Shown one piece after another: positions 34,870 to 55,740 of a stretch of 64,000 nucleotides of DNA. Origin of the DNA: Eonycteris spelaea. Lineage: Eukaryota > Chordata > Mammalia > Chiroptera > Pteropodidae. The position numbers were made by a program, and so were the translations under genes. Numbering within the stretch: the stretch's first letter is position 1; each line of letters starts with the position of its first letter. The DNA is taken from assembly GCA_003508835.1 (NCBI GenBank), contig PUFA01000683.1:1-64000 (forward strand). The letters are read 5' to 3'. Under the pieces are notes generated by a model. It was not told where the DNA came from. It searched no databases and saw nothing but the letters and a program-made list of their open reading frames with translations.

Positions 34870-37800
34870 GACTATTGAATGCAACACTCCTATCTCAGAA
34901 TCTGTAAGTATCTCAAAATAAGGTAGAAAAAGCATTTTTTAATTAGTAAGGTATAAGCAGGGCTAGAAGAAACTTAGTGGGAGACAAGCAGATGAGTGAG
35001 CAGAAGGCAAAACTGGGGCACTTTAATAGCAAATGATTCTCCCTGCCAGCTGATTCTCAAAACAAGCTGTTAGAGAACATGTTCTGTCCTTAGTAAATTA
35101 GTGTTGCCTAAACTTGAAAAAATGCCACAGTTCATGGCACTGGATGAAGGAGAGAAACTTATTAAAGTTGGGTCAAGACAAAGGTTGAATAATGAACAAT
35201 TGCAGGCATTTCATCATCACAGCAACAGGAAAAATAAATCCTATTACCATAATAATCATTTCTAAAATATCATTCAATATCAATTTTGTACAAATTTATT
35301 TGTTTAATAAATGGCAAACATTTTAATTTTATTTAAAACAAAATCCAAATAAGATTTGAAAGTTGCAATTGGTTCAAATGTCTTTGTGTCTTTAAATAAT
35401 TTTTCCTTCAGCTTTTTATTTTTCTTTCAATTTTTTGGTTCATTTTTCAATATAGTCTTCTACACTCTGAATTTTGTTTCATGTGTCTATCCATGTAGAC
35501 TCATTTAACATGTTCCCACAATATTTCTTGAATATAACAAAATATATAGATTTTGCTTTGATTTATTTTTTATAAAGAACACTTTATAAACACTTAGTTG
35601 TCCTTTCATTACTATGTATTTATTCTGGTTATAACTCTCTATTTCATTTCCCAGCTTTTTTATAACCCTTTTTAATATCCAGTAGAAAAGTTCTTTCTCA
35701 GAATATTCTCTAAAATATTCCTGAATGTTGATTCTTCCAAATAAATTCTAAAACTGTGATTGGGAACACAATACACATATACAGTTACATACATATACAG
35801 ATATGTACATAAATACACTCATATACATTAACATACATTAACATAAGTCACATTCTTTACATTATTTTTATTTTAAAGTCACATTGAAATCATATTAGAA
35901 AATTCTTCTCCACTTACCCACCTAAGTCCTTCTTCATGTATTTCAAAGGCTTTAAGAGTTTTCTACTTCACATAAATCTTGCACATAGCTCAGTTAAAAA
36001 AAAAATCTATATAATGAGGATAGGAATAGCACTTATTTAACAGAATTTTAAAAAATAATCAAATGAGGTGATTGATTAAAAGTAAATAGAACACTTCTTA
36101 TAACAGCCAGCAGAAAGTATTTTTACATTTTTTTTTATTTGATCATTTGCTCTACAATATTTATTATCATTAAGGAAGTGGTCTGGTTTCAAATTCATTA
36201 TGATTTGTATTATATATGTTTCTTGTGTGCTATCTTTAGAGGCTATATTGTAAAAAGAATTGAAACAACTTTTGTCCTCTGTGTTCTATGAAAGTAAAAA
36301 TAATATACAAAGTTTTATCTATCTATTTTTAGCAGCAGTATACAGACCATTTAGAAAATTTTTCAGAGTATGCCTTAGAATTTAAGTTCATTATTCTTGG
36401 ATTTCTATTTCTTCTTGAATAAATGTTGATAAATTTTGTTTTCTTAAATCATCTGTCACCTCACTTTCTAAATCACTTTCACAATAGTGCAAAAAACGTT
36501 TCTTATAACTTTTCACTTTTTTATTGCTAATTTATTCTTCATTAGAGATGTGTATATGTGTTCTGTCATTTTTTCCATCCCCCTTGTAGGCATGTTATTA
36601 GTAAAAGTGTACAATGATGATTTGGATACTCAAGGCATCCAAAGCAACACAATTTTTTTTAAAAAAATATATAGTTTCAAAGGTTTTGGCCAGTTCCTAA
36701 AGAAAGATCACAAAATTTACGTCAGACTGCTACCTAACACAAAGATTATTAAAATATTTCTACAATTTTTATAGCTCTGAATTATGTATTAGGTGTTGTG
36801 TTCAGGTTACACCCTGAATATCACTTAACTTCACATAATCATATATAATATCATTAATTAATTTTCTTGGGTACGTTTAAAAGGTTAAGTAGTTTATCCA
36901 ATTTCACACAATTATTTAATTTTAACAGCTGCTCTAAAACTAAAGCAAGAAGCTTATTTACATAGCAAGCAAAATGCTTCATGATATATTTTTTTCTTCT
37001 TTCAATCTACCACAAATGCCTGACCTGAAAATTCAGGTTATCCCCAAGTTGTCTTTTACTTTTAACACAGAGAGTTTCTGTACATGCTTACCTAAAACCT
37101 CATTCTACACTGATTTTCTCCTTTTTTATTTTCCACACTGCTTTTAATAAACACATGCCTCTGCAAATGTTACTTCTGCCTAGAACAGGTTCCTTAAGCA
37201 GCACATCTAATAAATTACAATCCATTTTCAAATCTCTCAAAATCCAACTCAGTAAATGTATATCATATGTATTTTTAAGAGTTTGGTTTTTTAACAACAG
37301 TTTCGAGGCAGACCTTTGGATTTAAATCTCAGTATTTCTAGAAACAGACTTCTGAAACTGTGGGCTGTTTGAAAGTTTTTAAAAATTTTTATTTATTTTT
37401 AACTTAAGCTTAAAGTTTTTACTTTGTTTTCTTCTTTACAGAAAGGACATAATTATAGTTACTGAAATTCTAAAATTTAACTGAATATACAATATAGAGA
37501 TAGTTTATCCAAGTGATTGGTCCCAACATTATTTAGAAAATGACAGTCACTATTTTGTATAATACTCTTTTTTAATCAGTGGGACATTGTCTCAAATTTT
37601 TTATGGCATCTGTCATAACTCATTTTTTCCTGTCTACTTTTCCAAAGGTGTCTTCTCACTAGTTAGTATAGTCTTTATTTGTATTAATTACCAATTAATT
37701 ATATATTATTTGATTATTTATAATCATGTTGTCAGTTACTTATTAATAAAATTCATTTTCCCAAAGAGATATAAATTAACAAAGAAACATTTCGCCTGTT

Positions 37801-38900
37801 CAAAATGAAAAAAAAAAAAATCTGCTATGTTGACAGAGCCATGGCAAAATTAATGTCTTTATAGTAAGAATGTAGTAAATATGTGGGTAAAATGTTTATG
37901 GAACAGTTTTGATCAAAAAATTAACATTAGTACTAATAGATATGTAATTGTCATTTTACAAACAATTTTGTAATTAAAGTGTGTAAAATATCTTTACCTT
38001 CTGGTGCATAATTTCACTGCTGGATTATTTACAGGAAAAAAATACTGAAAAGAGATTTTTAACATAGATGTGTTCAGCACTACATTATTCATAGGAGATA
38101 TGAAAATTCTAAATGTCATATATATAAAAATTAAGAGGCAGTCTGTTAAAATAAGGTAAAAATATTGAAAAGTGTAGCAATAGCATTATGAGTCGTAAAT
38201 TTTAAGAGACATTTCATTCCTATATAAAATGTGTAGAGAAAATCTACAGAAACTCACAAAAGTAAGTTTTACTCATATTCTGTATTTATTTAAGTGTATT
38301 TTGTAATGTTAGATTTAATTTTAGAAATTAACTCATAGAAGGAAAAACTTTACGGTGGAAAGAATAATTTGTCAGCTAACACTGCATTTTTTTCAGAAAT
38401 ACAAATATATTTATTTTACCAGATGTTAAAAAATTTTTTTTATACAGAGATTGAGGTCTGAAATCATCTCATGTGGGTATTTCTTATTAATTTTCAAAGC
38501 TCTCATCAAACATTAGATTTATCTAGTTAAGGAAAGTTGATTTTTTTTCATGTATTTGAAATACATTGAGGCTTTGGATTCCCAAATATTTTCATTTTAG
38601 TTCTTTTACCATATTCTCCTTCCAATCATATTTTTTCTTTTCATGTTTTAAAACTTAAAAAAAAAAAAAAAGCTAGACGCCGTGTGAAAATGAGTGTACT
38701 GACAATATTTGAGAGTGAGGCAAATTATAGATCAGTATTTGATAGTAAAATTTTAGTTTTACCTTTATCTTGATTATATCAAAGAAATAAGAGCAAGTAA
38801 ATAACAAAAAGAAAGTTAAAAAATATTTTGATTTTACCTTTTCTTTAGACTTTTCTTCTCATCTTCCCTATAACAGTTTTCTACTTCATAAATCTTCCTC
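34870..38900. other. AT-rich intergenic stretch; no gene recognised
   Basis: Low-GC sequence with T- and A-runs and a (CATATA/ACATAC)-rich patch at about 35768-35850. Small open frames occur by chance. Confidence 0.4.
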
Positions 38901-38909
38901 ATTCCCAAC

Positions 38910-39050
38910 TTCCTCTGCGGCGCAGCCTACGGTCACATCCGGGGTTTTTAGCCTCCTTCGTATCGGTCGGTTGCTCTGTCGTTTTCCACAGTTAAGCTTG
39001 CGCTCGCTCAGGGGCGCATCAAGGTGGGAGTTATAAAAACAGGAAAAAAG
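38910..39050 (+). promoter_or_regulatory. RBMY: Putative RBMY promoter and noncoding exon 1
   Basis: A local GC- and CpG-richer island in AT-rich surroundings (TGCGGCGCAGCC, ACATCCGGGG, GTATCGGTCGG, TTGCGCTCGCTC) ends in AAAAAAG|GTACGG, a plausible donor at 39050. The next acceptor is TTTACAG at 40271-40277, just before the start codon. This resembles the noncoding first exon of RBMX-family genes. Exact start site cannot be read. Confidence 0.5.
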
Positions 39051-39175
39051 GTACGGTATTCAGAATTTTTAAACAGAATACAAATTTATGCCACCAGAGA
39101 GAGTCCATAGGTTTATTTTTTCTGTGGATATGGAGACAACGGTGATTCTGACTTTGTAACTTTTCTCTGGGTTTT

Positions 39176-39538
39176 TCAGTGTCTTAAAATTGCAGTAAAT
39201 AGCGGGTATATAGTTAAACATATGTATAATCTTATGATATCTGGGGGAGTTACATATAGATCTATTTCCTGATGAATATGTTTCTGATATCTTTTGAACT
39301 CCTCAACAATCTGTTCTGAGGCAGCAATGGAAAGCCAGTGAAGTGTCCAGAATTTGTCCACGAATGGAGGCTTAGGGGGTGGCAAATGCACCAAAGTCAG
39401 ATGTGGCGGATAATACTGACTAGAGAACCCCACAGTGGAGCTAAGAAGTTCAGTGTGAACTTGATTTATCTCACTCAAGTTGTGCCGGGTAATCTCATCA
39501 TTTTTCATATAGAATGTCGAGCCGCCATTTTGTTTCAT
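39176..39538 (-). CDS. Unidentified 120-codon open frame, antisense in RBMY intron 1
   Basis: The frame is continuous for 120 codons with a protein-like composition, including a Pro-rich stretch (H-L-P-P-P-K-P-P-F-V) and a charged segment (E-E-F-K-R-Y-Q-K-H-I-H-Q-E). I cannot assign a family. Its start overlaps a YY1-type CAAAATGGCGGC site on the - strand (39521-39532). The same interval also has a 114-codon frame on the + strand (39338-39682), so it may be fortuitous or a retrocopy fragment. Confidence 0.3.
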   Translation of the reverse strand: MKQNGGSTFYMKNDEITRHNLSEINQVHTELLSSTVGFSSQYYPPHLTLVHLPPPKPPFVDKFWTLHWLSIAASEQIVEEFKRYQKHIHQEIDLYVTPPDIIRLYICLTIYPLFTAILRH

Positions 39539-40266
39539 GTGTGCTTTTTAAATTTTTTTATTTTTTGCCGGTTTTTTTCTGAGAAATATAATCAAGATAC
39601 TAAAACACTGATTAAAAACTTGCATTTTTGGTTATCAAACGTCAAAATGTTGATTCGCTTGCTAGAAAGCATCAAATTTTAGCGTTCACTATAAATCACG
39701 TCACTTTAACCAATATTTGCTAAAGCCCATCAACATAAGCACGTTTTAAATTTACTTTTTAGTAAGAGCTTTAATTCCCTTCTTGAATTCACTATTCACA
39801 TTTTAAAAACCATGGGAAATAGAAAATTATGTTAAATACTCAAGTGATATTTTTTAAAAAATGGAAATTGCGGGGACCAGAATGGAAAATATATTTAAAG
39901 TCTTTTATGTACATTTCATGAAACTGACTATATTAACTGATGTGCAGAATCCAGAAATACTTTTTCTTACCGCTTATTTTGAACTAAAAAACCCACCACT
40001 TTTAGAAAGTGAAGTCTTTTGTGTTACACCTCAAAAAGTTGCAGTAGCCTTCCAATCCAATTTTTTAGTGTAACTATTTGTCACATACCTACAAAAAAAG
40101 GACTATTTATTAGGCCAGTGCTTATCCAAGTATATGTAACAGGTTTTAAAAAAAATTTAATTACCTTGAGTAGGGTACTTCACTTGAGTTTTAAAATGCC
40201 TGTGTCATAAAATTTGATCCTTTGGCTTATACTTTTTCTATTATATATGTATTGACACATATTTAA

Positions 40267-47929
<7,663 letters not shown>

Positions 47930-48680
47930 AATATACACTCAGTTATGTACCAGATTTTCTTTTCAAAGTGAAAATATAAATGCTATTTCTGTTAACCTGT
48001 GTGCTACTAAAAGAAAAACGTTGATTTGGGGTAAAGACATGCATTTTCCTCCTATGAATTTTTAGGTAAGATGGAAAAGTGGAATTATTCAAAGTAATTT
48101 CATAATTGTTAATTAAAAAATAGAAGTTAACTGTTTAATGTCTGTATTGTTAAAATGTTCAGAGTAAAAATTCCTATAAGATGCTGTTTTATGTCTGATT
48201 TTACTCCTGAGTTAAGTATGAATGCAATATGGAAAGTGGATTGCTCTGTTTGTCTAAAATATCCTTTTGTGTCTTTGAACATAAATGCATACAAAATTAA
48301 GCAATATATTACATTTTCACTGGCAAGCTGTACTTGTTTTCCAGTTTGGTAGATAATTTATATTCCTCCGTAAAAAGCTAAATGTATAAAGGTTTGAAAA
48401 GTCTCCAACTAGTCTACAAAACAATATTTGCCTCAACTGATATTTTGTGTGTATCCTTCTTAAAGAATAGTATGTTGAAAGAAAAAATAAGTATGAAATG
48501 GCATGAAAATTTTAAGAAACAAATTAGGCATCTATTTCTTAGCAAATTGGAAGCAGCAGATAAGTAAAGTGCTAATAACAGTAAAGAAGCCAAATTTTCC
48601 ACTTAAAACTGAACAAATTAACTTCTGAGTGTATATATATATATATATCAATGAAATAAAAGTGCCCTGGTTATAAAATA
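47930..48680 (+). terminator. RBMY 3' UTR with poly(A) signal
   Basis: AT-rich sequence after the stop codon, containing a (TA)n run at about 48632-48648 and AATAAA at 48655-48660, the first good signal. Cleavage would be expected around 48675-48685. Confidence 0.55.
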
Positions 48681-48689
48681 TTGAAAAAT

Positions 48690-49330
48690 AAGTGTTTTGT
48701 TTTAGGAATAACTCATTAACTTTATTTGGAATATTTGAAAGTTAATGTAACTTAAAGGGTTTAATAATTATGTTCTTACAAATTTGAAATTATCTGGAAG
48801 GGTTAGGATTTTTATCAGTAAATTTAAGTGAAGATAATGAATAGGAATAATTTTTAAAAACTCCTTTTTGGAAACAAATGTATAAAGTTTTAGCGAGTCT
48901 GCTACATTGTGAGATTGAGTTAGCAAATTTAGCACAAAACTTTGCAGTTTCTTAAAAGTATTCTTTTAACAGAATAGTTCTAAGTGAAAGCCAAAGAAAA
49001 AACTTAGATACTGGAACATCAAAGGTGTAAGAAATTTAAAATTTAGTATATAAGATTAAAACAACAAATGAGTAAGAAAGGAAAGATGAAACAAGCAAGC
49101 TAAGTTTAGAATCCGATCAAAACCAAACCAGTTTTTCTGAGTATACAGCTTAATGACATATATTTTTAAAGTTCCAATGTTTATCATTTTGTGATCCTTA
49201 AAAATACAGACTAATCTGGAAGAAGGAAGGACTACTTTTAATGGGTAAATATTGATGGAGAGTAAAAGGAACACTTGAAGTAATTGAGAAACCAACAGGA
49301 TGAAAGCATTTTTCAGAAGAGCCATTGCCA
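48690..49330. other. Downstream of RBMY; nothing recognised
   Basis: AT-rich, no open frame with family resemblance. Confidence 0.35.
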
Positions 49331-49334
49331 CTTC

Positions 49335-50230
49335 TGAATGAGAGAATATATTTGCAAATAACACCTCCAATAAGGGGCTAATACCCAAAATATATTTAAA
49401 AACTCACAACAACTAAAAACAATCCAGTTAAAAAATAAACAGAGGACCTGAACAGATATTTCTCCCAAGACAAATAGCCAACAGACATTAAAAGATGCTC
49501 AGCTTCACTAGCTATTAGGGAAATGCAAATCAAAACCATAGTAAGATATCACCTCACACCTATTAGAATGGCAATAATCAACAGGACAACTAATAACAAT
49601 AAATGGTGGAAAAGAAACCCTCATATACTGGCGGAATTGCAAATTCGTACAGCCACAATGGAAAACAATATGGACGTTCCTCAATAAACGTTTAATCTAT
49701 CATATGACTCAGCAATCCCTCTTCTGGATATCCACTCAAAAATATGGAAAACGTTTAGTGTAAAAATAGAATGCACCCAGATATTTATAGTGGTGTTATT
49801 CATGGTGGCCAAGGCAACTTAAATTCCCTTTAATAGATGACTGGATAAAAAAAGGTATGGTACATACACACAACGGAGTATGACTCAGTTGTAAGAAAAG
49901 ATGAAATACTGCCATTTGAGACAACATGGATCTTGAGATTATAATGCTAAGAGAAATAAGTCAGGAACAGTTAGGAACCATATAATTTCACTCGTGATAA
50001 TAAAACAAAGCAATGATCGAATAAGACAAACAGACTCATAGACAGGATTAGTGATTACCGGAAGGAATGAGAGAAGCAGGGATGGTAGAATTAAAGGGAG
50101 TCAAATACTTGGGACAGTAGGTAATTTAACTTTGGGTGTGCAAAACACATATGACATATTATTGAATTGTACACTTGAAACATGATTTTACTAACCAATG
50201 TCACCTAAATAAAGTTAAAAAAAAAAATCC
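49335..50230 (+). mobile_element. LINE-1 3' portion
   Basis: From late ORF2 (aaggggctaatacccaaaatat; agatatttctcccaagac) through the 3' UTR to accaatgtcacctaaataaag and an A-tail at about 50217-50226. This type of tail is familiar from bat genomes. Many stops. Confidence 0.8.
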
Positions 50231-50234
50231 ATGC

Positions 50235-50905
50235 CATGAAATATTTTGGGCTATATTAACACCCATATTTAATTTTCTTTGTAAATGAATGATACCTTTC
50301 AGGATTTTCTCAGACCCCCCCAACTAAAATGTGTCCTTAAATGTTTTTCCTTTACACCACCAGTAGTTTCTCACTGATCAATTAAAGGATAAGAAAATAA
50401 ATGATCATTAGAATAATTAAAACTCTGTTTTCCTAATGCTGAACCTTATGCCTTCCTCCCAAAAGTCTAGCTTCAGAGATTAGTTGGAATACACTCTTAG
50501 ACAACATGCAGGTAGAATCCATCAAATCCCTAAATCAGGAAACATAACTTTGGTGAATCTTTGTTTAATACATGTAGTTGTACATGCAATTGTATACAAA
50601 CACTTACAATGTCTTCTGAAGCCATTGACTGATCAAGTGCAGATAATAGGGGCACTTTTCATAGTCAATTTTCTAAAAACTAATATAGAGACTTAGATTG
50701 CAAGTATTGAAATCACAGATATTAGTAATCTGACTTTAAGAAATCTGATTTTCCTCTAATACTCTGTATAGTTAGTCCTATGCAAATAAGTTTTTGGGAT
50801 GTCTCATAAGAAAATTTCTGCAGAGGAAAAAAAGCCTGCTTAACAATTGCCTTGTGTTTTCCTTATTTCATCTTACTAACCCAGAAATTTAATGTCTATG
50901 CTTCC
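50235..50905. other. No gene recognised
   Basis: Mixed AT-rich sequence between a LINE-1 and an LTR; small open frames only. Confidence 0.35.
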
Positions 50906-50908
50906 TGT

Positions 50909-51325
50909 GGTAGGTAGAATAATAACCCCCAAAAGGTGTCCACATCCTAATTTCCATTATTTAACATAATGAAAGAGACTGCAGATTTCATTAATTAAAG
51001 ATATTGAGATGGAAATTTATCCTGGATCACCCAGGTGGGCCCAAAGCCACTACAGTGTTGTTATGAGGAAAGATGGATATAGAGGAGGAGATAAGAAAAA
51101 GCAAAATAAAGGTTGTGGTGATATGGCCATAAGCTAAGTAACTCAGGCAGCCTCTAGAAGTTGAAGGCAAGGAAATTCTCTCTTGGATCCTTAGGAAGCA
51201 ACATGGCCTTGCTGAGCTGTAACCCTTTAAGATGATTTTCAGACTTGTGGCCTCCGTAAGTGTAAATAAATTTGTGGTGTTTAAACCACTAACTTTGTGG
51301 TAATTTATTAAGTCAGCAATTGGAA
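50909..51325 (+). repeat. Solitary MaLR-type (MLT1-like) LTR
   Basis: Contains the MaLR signature order: aataaccccCaaaaggtgtccacatcct near the start, agatattgagatggaaat, gtgggcccaaagccact, and a terminal ataaatttgtggtgtttaaaccacta. No internal retroviral sequence is next to it, so it is a solo LTR. Confidence 0.65.
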
Positions 51326-51329
51326 ATAA

Positions 51330-52255
51330 TATATTTCCTATAATGATTTTTTGGACACTTGTCTTTTAATGCTAGATTTTTGGAACCAGGACTTAATTAC
51401 TTATCTCACATTGCACAGATTTGTCACATTATCTGGTAGCTTTTCTGTCTGCCGTATGATAGTAGATGAAAATAACTCATTTAACCTTTTTTAATGATTG
51501 TAGACTTAAAAAATCTCCTAGGAACTATTAATAGCTCCAAAAGGTGTCTGGCTTCTAGAATACAGGTAGATTTGGTAAATCTACCTGTTGAGTTAGATAT
51601 TTCAGTAACCCTGCAAGGCATAGGTGGGACATTAGGCAAAAACAACAACAATGAACTAGCAAAAGGATAGTGTCCCTTGGATTCTGTCCCCAGTGGTGGA
51701 AGGGGACAGAGATCAGATACACCCAGACAGAATAGCAATTAATAGCAGTGTCTACAGTGTTCCTGCAGGTGGAGACTTAGCAAAAACAGCAGACAGTTAT
51801 AGTAAAACTTCCCTCCCAATCATGACAACATGGTCCACCTACCAGCTTCTCTCACAGGTCTCCTACACTGACTAAATGGTATATTTAATGACAACAGAGG
51901 ACTGCTCTGTCAAATAAGCCTCTGTCTCCAGAACAGCAACTGTTAAATGTATAGACCTTTTCACTATCCTGCTCCTATCCTCGTGTTGGCCCCTGCAAGT
52001 TGAAAAGCACTGCAAAATAGTTGGGGGGAATTCTGGCTGTAACTTGGTTAACTGATGGCTCTAGCTGAGACAATCCATCTGCCTAGATGGTGGTCATCAT
52101 TCAACAATCCACTGATGTATCTGGATGGACACAGAAACAAACAGTAACCCCAGGACAAGTCGAGTGGTCAATTGGTAATCACATATGAACCTTGGCCTCT
52201 GATACTGTGTACTAACAGTTGAGCAATTGTAAAATGCTCAGTGTTTGGACAGTGA
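51330..52255. other. No gene recognised
   Basis: Moderate GC content; short open frames on both strands without recognisable family. Confidence 0.3.
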
Positions 52256-52259
52256 GAGG

Positions 52260-53790
52260 AAGAGCAATAGATGATTATGAACAGATCTTCATGGTGGCAC
52301 GAGATGTGCAAAACTATTTGGGCACATTTGCAGGAACTGAGATAGAGGCTATAGAGTAGACCAAATCAAAGAAAGGCTCAGTAATATCGAAGACAGAAAT
52401 CTAAAAATAAATCAGAAGCAAGAAGGGAGAAACCAAAGAAAAAAATAATGAAAGAGAACTGCAAGAACTAGCTGATACTATCAGGAGAGGAAACAAAAAT
52501 AATGAGCATTATCAAAGGTGAGGAAAAGGAGAAGGGACTAGAAAGTATTTTCAGATAGTGGATGAGAATTTCTCAAAACTAAGGAATGAGCTAGAGCTTG
52601 GAATACAAAAAGTCAACAGAACACCCAGTTATCTCAACCCAAAAAGAAAAGGCCTTCACCAAGACATATTTATTAAAATTATCAAAAATCAATGACAAAG
52701 AATTGTCAGGGCAGCCAGGAAGTAGGAAATGGTAACATATAAAGGAAAACTCATGGAATTATCATCAGACTTCTTAGCACAAACCTTACAAGCCAGAAAG
52801 AAATGGAATTAAATATTTAAACTGTTAAGTGAAAGGAACTACCAGCCTAGAATAATGTATCCAACAAAGCCCTCCTTTAGATATGAAGGAGAACTTAAGA
52901 CCTTTCCAGACATACAAAAATTGGGAGAATTCACTATGAGGCCTGCATAACAGGAAATACTTAAAGGGGTCAGCACACCTAAAACAAAAGGACAAAACAA
53001 AGCAAAAAATATATAATTAGGAGTAAAGTGACTATAAGGCATATAGAAGCGGAGGAGTGCAACCTTTATTAAAAACAGGGCATTGTAAACAAAATAATAG
53101 AATATCTATAGCAAGATAGTAATGAACATTCAGCATACATAGAGACAAATTGAGATAACTATTAGTGAAAAGAGGGAATTCAAAGATCCAGATTTGCAAA
53201 GGGAAATGGAGATAAGGCACGTGCATGAGAAAATGGACAAGTGTATATGTGTAACTGTCCTTTACATATTTGTAATGGTAACCACACACCAAAATTTCAA
53301 AACTGACATATAACATAAAACAAGAAGAACCAGAGGAAAAACCTACAAAAGCCAAACAAAATAAACACAAGGACAAGGAAGCAATGGAAATACCGAGCTA
53401 CTGGAAAGCAAACGAAAAAATGACTATAAGACCTCACATTTCAATAACCTAAATGTAAATGAACTGAACTCACCAATGAAAAAGGTACAGAGTTGCAGAA
53501 GGGATCGAAAAACAAAACCCAATCATATCCTGCCTCCAGGAGAAACATCTCAGCTCCAAAGACAAATATAGACTCAAAATGAAAGGGTGGAAAATGATAT
53601 TTCAAGCAAATGGCTTTCAGAGAAAAGCTGGAGTAGCAGTACTAACATCAGACAAAATAGACTTCAAAATACAAAGGATAAAGAAAGGCCCTGAGAAATA
53701 CTTCATAATGATAAAGGGTATCATGCACCAAGAAGACAAGATACAGCATCCATTAATAATCTAAACATAACAAAATCAGTATAGAAGGAA
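52260..53790 (+). mobile_element. HAL1 / LINE-1 ORF1-region remnant
   Basis: Contains ORF1-like coiled-coil coding sequence with many stops (about 52330-52560), then caccaagacatatttattaaa, agccagaaagaaatgg and ggagtagcagtactaacatcagacaaaatagacttcaaa-like words typical of HAL1 and early ORF2-related LINE sequence. It is old and non-coding. Confidence 0.6.
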
Positions 53791-54058
53791 GTGTCTTAAT
53801 AAAGGCATATATAACAAACCCTCAGACAATTTTGTATACTTACTGGTGAAAAACTAAAAACCTGAACCTTTCATTTGCAGGAAAGAATTACATTTTGTGC
53901 TGTTTGCCTTTAGAAATACTGTCTTTCTTTGTTGGCTCCAGAGAGCAATTTGGGTTGCTAATCAAATCTGTGTCTCTTGTATTGCAATTCTTTTACTCAA
54001 ATAATTCCTTTTTGTTCTTTATTATGCCCAGACCCTCCTCTTTAATGTTTTATTTTAA

Positions 54059-54414
54059 TGCAGAACAGGGCAAATTTTCCTAAATTAGTGAGGAGTCCAA
54101 CCACAAAGAGAAGTCTGGAAAGAATTCAACACACCAAAGTTAGAATCAAAAGGAGTTTATCAGAAAAGGGAGAACACTCCACAGACAGTGTGGTCTCTTC
54201 TCAGAGGCAGAGAGAGGGACTGTGAGGGACAGTGAGAAAGCCATAGGGGATGACTCTTGGTTCCTCTTTCCCCTTCACAGGTGTGGGGAATGGGGCATGT
54301 TAGCAATCCCAGAAGAAATCATCCTTTGTTCCGAAGGTGCCCCGGTGACCTGGCTGCAGGGCTGATCAGTACATTGCCTGTCTCTGATTTTGGCTTGATT
54401 AACATTTTAATTCT
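54059..54414 (-). repeat. 3' LTR of the KDM5D-proximal provirus
   Basis: Matches the 5' LTR at 54061-54180 (U5/R side) and 54240-54410 (U3 side), with an internal deletion. A purine-rich tract (on the - strand) at about 54415-54470 is in the right place for the polypurine tract. Confidence 0.75.
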
Positions 54415-55079
54415 CTTACCTCCTCCCTGCCTTATTTCCTCCCCACCCCACCCCCACCACCCCTCTCGCCTCAGAGATGTTATTCTTTTATTCTTCAGGG
54501 GATGTTGAGGGACAAAGTTCTGTCTTCTGAGGGCCCTGGAGGCAGACAACGTGAGGTCCTTCCAGGGCGTAGAACTGGTAGGAAGACTAGAAGGTATAAA
54601 TTTAGCAAAAAGAATGAAAAGACAAAAGTCAAACTTAATAGTAGAGATAATTGACAATGAAGTTGCTGTTCCACGGCAGTTTGTTAATTCAAGGTAAAGA
54701 TAGCTAGTGAAAGGAAATTGAATTGTTTTTGGAGAGAGGAGTGGCATAGACACTGGACTAAAAGATAATTCAGAAAAGTTTTTTGATTCCACAGGACAAG
54801 GGGACTTATCTAGTTCCCGAGGGGACTCATCTAGTTTCCGGGACAAGAGCTTAAGGTCTTCCGCGGGGTCACAGGAATAGGTCGCACTTCTCAGTTCATT
54901 TTCTGAAGGAAGCTGAGGACTCAAGAGAAACCCGTTTCATTTGAGACGGATGCACCACGCCCTGAATCCTTGTAATTTGACAGCAGCTGGGGAGCTTAAG
55001 GAAGCTTGGTGGGTCCTTTCTGTTTGTGTGGAGGGCTAAGGCTGACTTTGAATAGATCGCAGGGAGGGAGCTGCTGTGC

Positions 55080-55740
55080 TCATAGGAAGCCCTGACATAG
55101 GAGTGGGTCGTCTGTGAATGGTTTAGCCTTAGGTTCCCCACAAACATGCTTTGTGTAATGGATGAGGGGGCTGCCCCCCTCTTTGGCTGTGCCCCATTTC
55201 CCGGAATGAGAGGATCCCCGCACCAGACCCTGCTCCTCATGTGTGCTGGAGAATTTCTTTGCTAGTGCTAGTCTCACGATGGGAAAAGCAAAATATCTTA
55301 TGGACGGGTGTCCATTTATTCCTGTCTCTGTGCAGTCAGCATTGGACAGAGACCCATGGCAGCTCCAGTTCCTAGCAAAAATAGTTTTTCCTTCCTGCCA
55401 TGTCAAGGGTGACCTGAGGCTGCTGTCGTGATTACAATGGATTTCTCTAGGACTGGAGTCCGGGAGCACTTGGGCCTCCATTGTTGGAGGAGGGTTCAGC
55501 TCCTTCATGAGAGTCTTGCCTGAGGGGTGAGGGCTTGTGAGGTCCACCCTTCCCCAGCTTCCCAAGGCTGGATGGACATTGGCCCTTCCAGTACCCTTCC
55601 TTCTGCAGTGTGCACATTGATTATGCCCCAGTCCTGACATTGCCAACCATGGCCAACCAAGGGCAAGGCCCGCTTCCTTCTCTGCCCCATCCCAGCTATT
55701 GGACACCTTTAAAGGTCTCGGTACCAAGGAGGCCTGTGGG
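55080..55740 (-). pseudogene. gag nucleocapsid to protease remnant
   Basis: On the - strand an open stretch (55727-55080) includes a Cys/His zinc-knuckle-like segment near 55630-55660 and then protease-region sequence without an intact Asp-Thr-Gly active site. A near-parallel sequence lies on the + strand at 29640-29890. No functional protein. Confidence 0.6.

Noticed and set aside
54319..54924. 201-codon minus-strand frame
   Set aside because: It runs through the 3' LTR and polypurine tract of a provirus and has low-complexity composition, so it is not a plausible gene.
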